Source: Nakamurella leprariae
Lineage (GTDB): Bacteria > Actinomycetota > Actinomycetes > Mycobacteriales > Nakamurellaceae
DNA length: 64,000 nucleotides
Reading direction: 5' to 3'
Assembly (NCBI RefSeq): GCF_016918035.1
Contig: NZ_JAERWK010000003.1
Coordinates: 1-64,000 of the forward strand
Part shown: one piece after another, positions 62,469-64,000 of the stretch
How positions within the stretch are numbered: position 1 is the first letter of the stretch
How the letters are laid out: every line of letters begins with the position of its first letter
Translations under genes and position numbers: made by a program
Notes under the pieces: generated by a model
The model's input: only the letters and a program-made list of their open reading frames with translations
Told to the model about the DNA's origin: nothing
Databases searched by the model: none

Positions 62469-63932
62469 ATGCCCGTCCTGGAGAAGCTGGAGCCGCAGGA
62501 AGTGTTGCGGTTCTTCGAGATCCTGTCCGACATCCCGCGTGGCTCGGAGAACGAGCAGCAGGTCGCCGACTGGGTGGTTGCCTTCGCCCGGGAACGCGGG
62601 CTGACGGCCTTCCAGGACGCCGCGCATTGCGTGGTGGTGCGCAAGCCCGGTCAGGGCGGGCTGGAGGACGCACCGACCCTGATCCTGCACGGGCATCTGG
62701 ACATGGTCTGCGCCAAGGACGAGGGGGTCGAGATCGACTTCCTGACCGAGCCGATCCGGTTGGTCGTGGACGGCGACTTCATCCGGGCCGACGGCACCTC
62801 ACTGGGCGCCGACAACGGCATCGGGGTGTCCTACATCCTGGCGCTGCTGGACACCACCGACCTGCCGCACCCTCCGCTGGAGGCGGTGCTCACCGCCATG
62901 GAGGAGAAGGGCAAGGTGGGTGCCGGCCAGTTCGACACCTCGGTGCTGACCGGCACCCGGATGATCGACTTCAACTGGATCACCGACACCGAGATCCTGG
63001 CCGGTTGCAGCGGTGACGTCACCTTCCTGGTCGACATCCCCGGCGAGTTCCAGGCTGTCCCGTCGGAGCTGTCCGCGACCCGGTCAGTGCAGGTCCGCGG
63101 CCTGCTCGGCGGTCACTGCGAGTTCGACATCCACCTGGAGCGGGCCAACGCCATCCAGCTGGTGGCCCGCGTGCTCAACACCGTGTTGGCCCGGTACCCG
63201 GCCCGGATCAGCGGCCTGGTCGGCGGCACCCAGAACAGCGCCATCCCTGCGGACGCCGAGGTCGTGCTGTCGCTGCGCCCGCAGGACGTGACCGGGGTCG
63301 AGACGCTGATCACCGACCTGGCCGATGTCCTGCACGCCGAGTACGAGCGTGCCGGCGACGCCATCCGCATCGAGGTGGCCGAGACCGGGGCTCCGGCGAA
63401 GGCATTCGGTGCCGCGGCCACCGCGCGGTTCGCGCGGCTGACCGCACTGATCCCGAACGGCGTGCTGAGCTGGAGCCTCCTCACCCCCGGGGTGGTGGAG
63501 AGTTCCAACAACCTCGGGACACTGCGCCCGACCGAGGACGGGGTCCGGCTGGCGTCGACCATCACCGCCCAGGTCACCTCGCGCAAGCACGAGATCCTGC
63601 AGCGGGCCGAGGTGCTCGCCGCTCTGGCCGGTGGTGGGGTGACCGTGCAGCAGTTCGGCCTCGACGCGCCGGAGTTCCCGTACCAGCGGGACTCCGGCCT
63701 GCTGCGCACCGCGGCCGAGGCCTACCGCGACGTCATCGGCAGCGAGCCGGACATCCACGTCTCCCAGTGCAGCCTCGAACTGGGCATGTTCAGCCGGAAG
63801 ATCCCGGGCCTGGAGATCATCTCCATCGGCACGGAGCTGCACGCTCTGCACTCCCCGCTGGAGAAGGTCAACCACACATCGGTGGCCAGGGTCTGGCCAC
63901 TGGTCCGCGAGGTGGTCGGCCGGCTGCGCTGA
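62469..63932 (+). CDS. pepD: Xaa-His dipeptidase (PepD, M20C family)
   Basis: This 487-residue cytoplasmic aminoacyl-histidine dipeptidase has the opening LEPQEVLRFFEILSDIPRGS, the first metal motif HGHLDMVC, the bridging Asp in GADNGIGVS, and the Glu pair in TAMEEKGKVGAG. Later family motifs are NSAIPADAEVV and CSLELGMFSRKIPGLEIIS with a closing HSPLEKVN His. It hydrolyses carnosine-like and other short peptides with two zinc ions. The ATG at 62469 follows GAGGAGCGCCCC. Co-direction and close spacing with the ABC importer suggest that it acts on the imported compound, which hints at a peptide-like ligand. Confidence 0.92.
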   Translation: MPVLEKLEPQEVLRFFEILSDIPRGSENEQQVADWVVAFARERGLTAFQDAAHCVVVRKPGQGGLEDAPTLILHGHLDMVCAKDEGVEIDFLTEPIRLVVDGDFIRADGTSLGADNGIGVSYILALLDTTDLPHPPLEAVLTAMEEKGKVGAGQFDTSVLTGTRMIDFNWITDTEILAGCSGDVTFLVDIPGEFQAVPSELSATRSVQVRGLLGGHCEFDIHLERANAIQLVARVLNTVLARYPARISGLVGGTQNSAIPADAEVVLSLRPQDVTGVETLITDLADVLHAEYERAGDAIRIEVAETGAPAKAFGAAATARFARLTALIPNGVLSWSLLTPGVVESSNNLGTLRPTEDGVRLASTITAQVTSRKHEILQRAEVLAALAGGGVTVQQFGLDAPEFPYQRDSGLLRTAAEAYRDVIGSEPDIHVSQCSLELGMFSRKIPGLEIISIGTELHALHSPLEKVNHTSVARVWPLVREVVGRLR

Positions 63933-64000
63933 CGTCACCGACACCTCGGAGCATCCGATGCCCCCGACCGGCCATCGCGCCACCCCAGAGTGCATCGCAC

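Overview
The window is a very GC-rich chromosome segment with GTG starts, ATGA/GTGA overlaps, Tat and lipoprotein signals and gene families typical of Actinomycetota. The prm-type propane monooxygenase operon, an AcoR/MimR-like activator and UvrA-like, LLM-flavin and AraC genes fit a soil actinobacterium of the Nakamurella/Pseudonocardia/Mycobacteriales type. The genus cannot be fixed from the sequence alone. No rRNA, tRNA or CRISPR array was seen.

Layout. 1-5.5 kb: three tandem paralogous solute-binding lipoproteins of the peptide/opine ABC class, each with its own hairpin terminator and no permease in view. 5.9-9.4 kb: a redox-signalling trio made of a receiver-thioredoxin-reductase-like fusion without the CxxC, a cyclic-nucleotide-domain histidine kinase and a UBP zinc finger. 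9.5-18.1 kb: an NmrA-like reductase, an orphan RiPP precursor with a nitrile-hydratase-like (NHLP) leader, a secreted GH16 glucanase, AraC, VOC, a UvrA-like ATPase, a striking nonapeptide-repeat protein and an aminotransferase.

18.4-24.7 kb: a tight catabolic operon with an SDR, a TPP-dependent lyase/decarboxylase, two class III CoA-transferases (one without the catalytic Asp) and two hotdog/MaoC proteins, followed by a decayed IclR regulator. 25.3-28.8 kb: a secreted chorismate mutase and then a gene graveyard (TetR, integrase, IS256 and alcohol dehydrogenase remnants).

28.9-39.9 kb: a complete propane monooxygenase system. It reads prmA, prmB, prmC, prmD, amidohydrolase, DUF59 protein, alcohol dehydrogenase and GroEL on the minus strand, with a divergent GAF/AAA/Fis activator. 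The shared promoter holds two TGTCTCA dyads around a perfect stem. Alkane oxidation by PrmABCD would give an alcohol, the ADH would oxidise it, and the GroEL and DUF59 proteins probably help assemble the diiron enzyme.

40-48 kb: more remnants (IclR, xanthine-dehydrogenase type), a small monooxygenase, two quinone-oxidoreductase-like enzymes around a MerR regulator with a textbook MerR-type promoter, an SDR, a SnoaL-like Tat protein, a RibD-like reductase, a second short NHLP-like peptide and an LLM flavoprotein. 48.5-57 kb: an MprF-like lipid aminoacyltransferase, a Baeyer-Villiger-type monooxygenase followed by a broken hydrolase, an aminotransferase, a broken serine hydrolase and a secreted M28 aminopeptidase. 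57.5-63.9 kb: a ribose-family ABC importer (binding protein, permease, double ATPase, permease) co-directional with an M20 Xaa-His dipeptidase.
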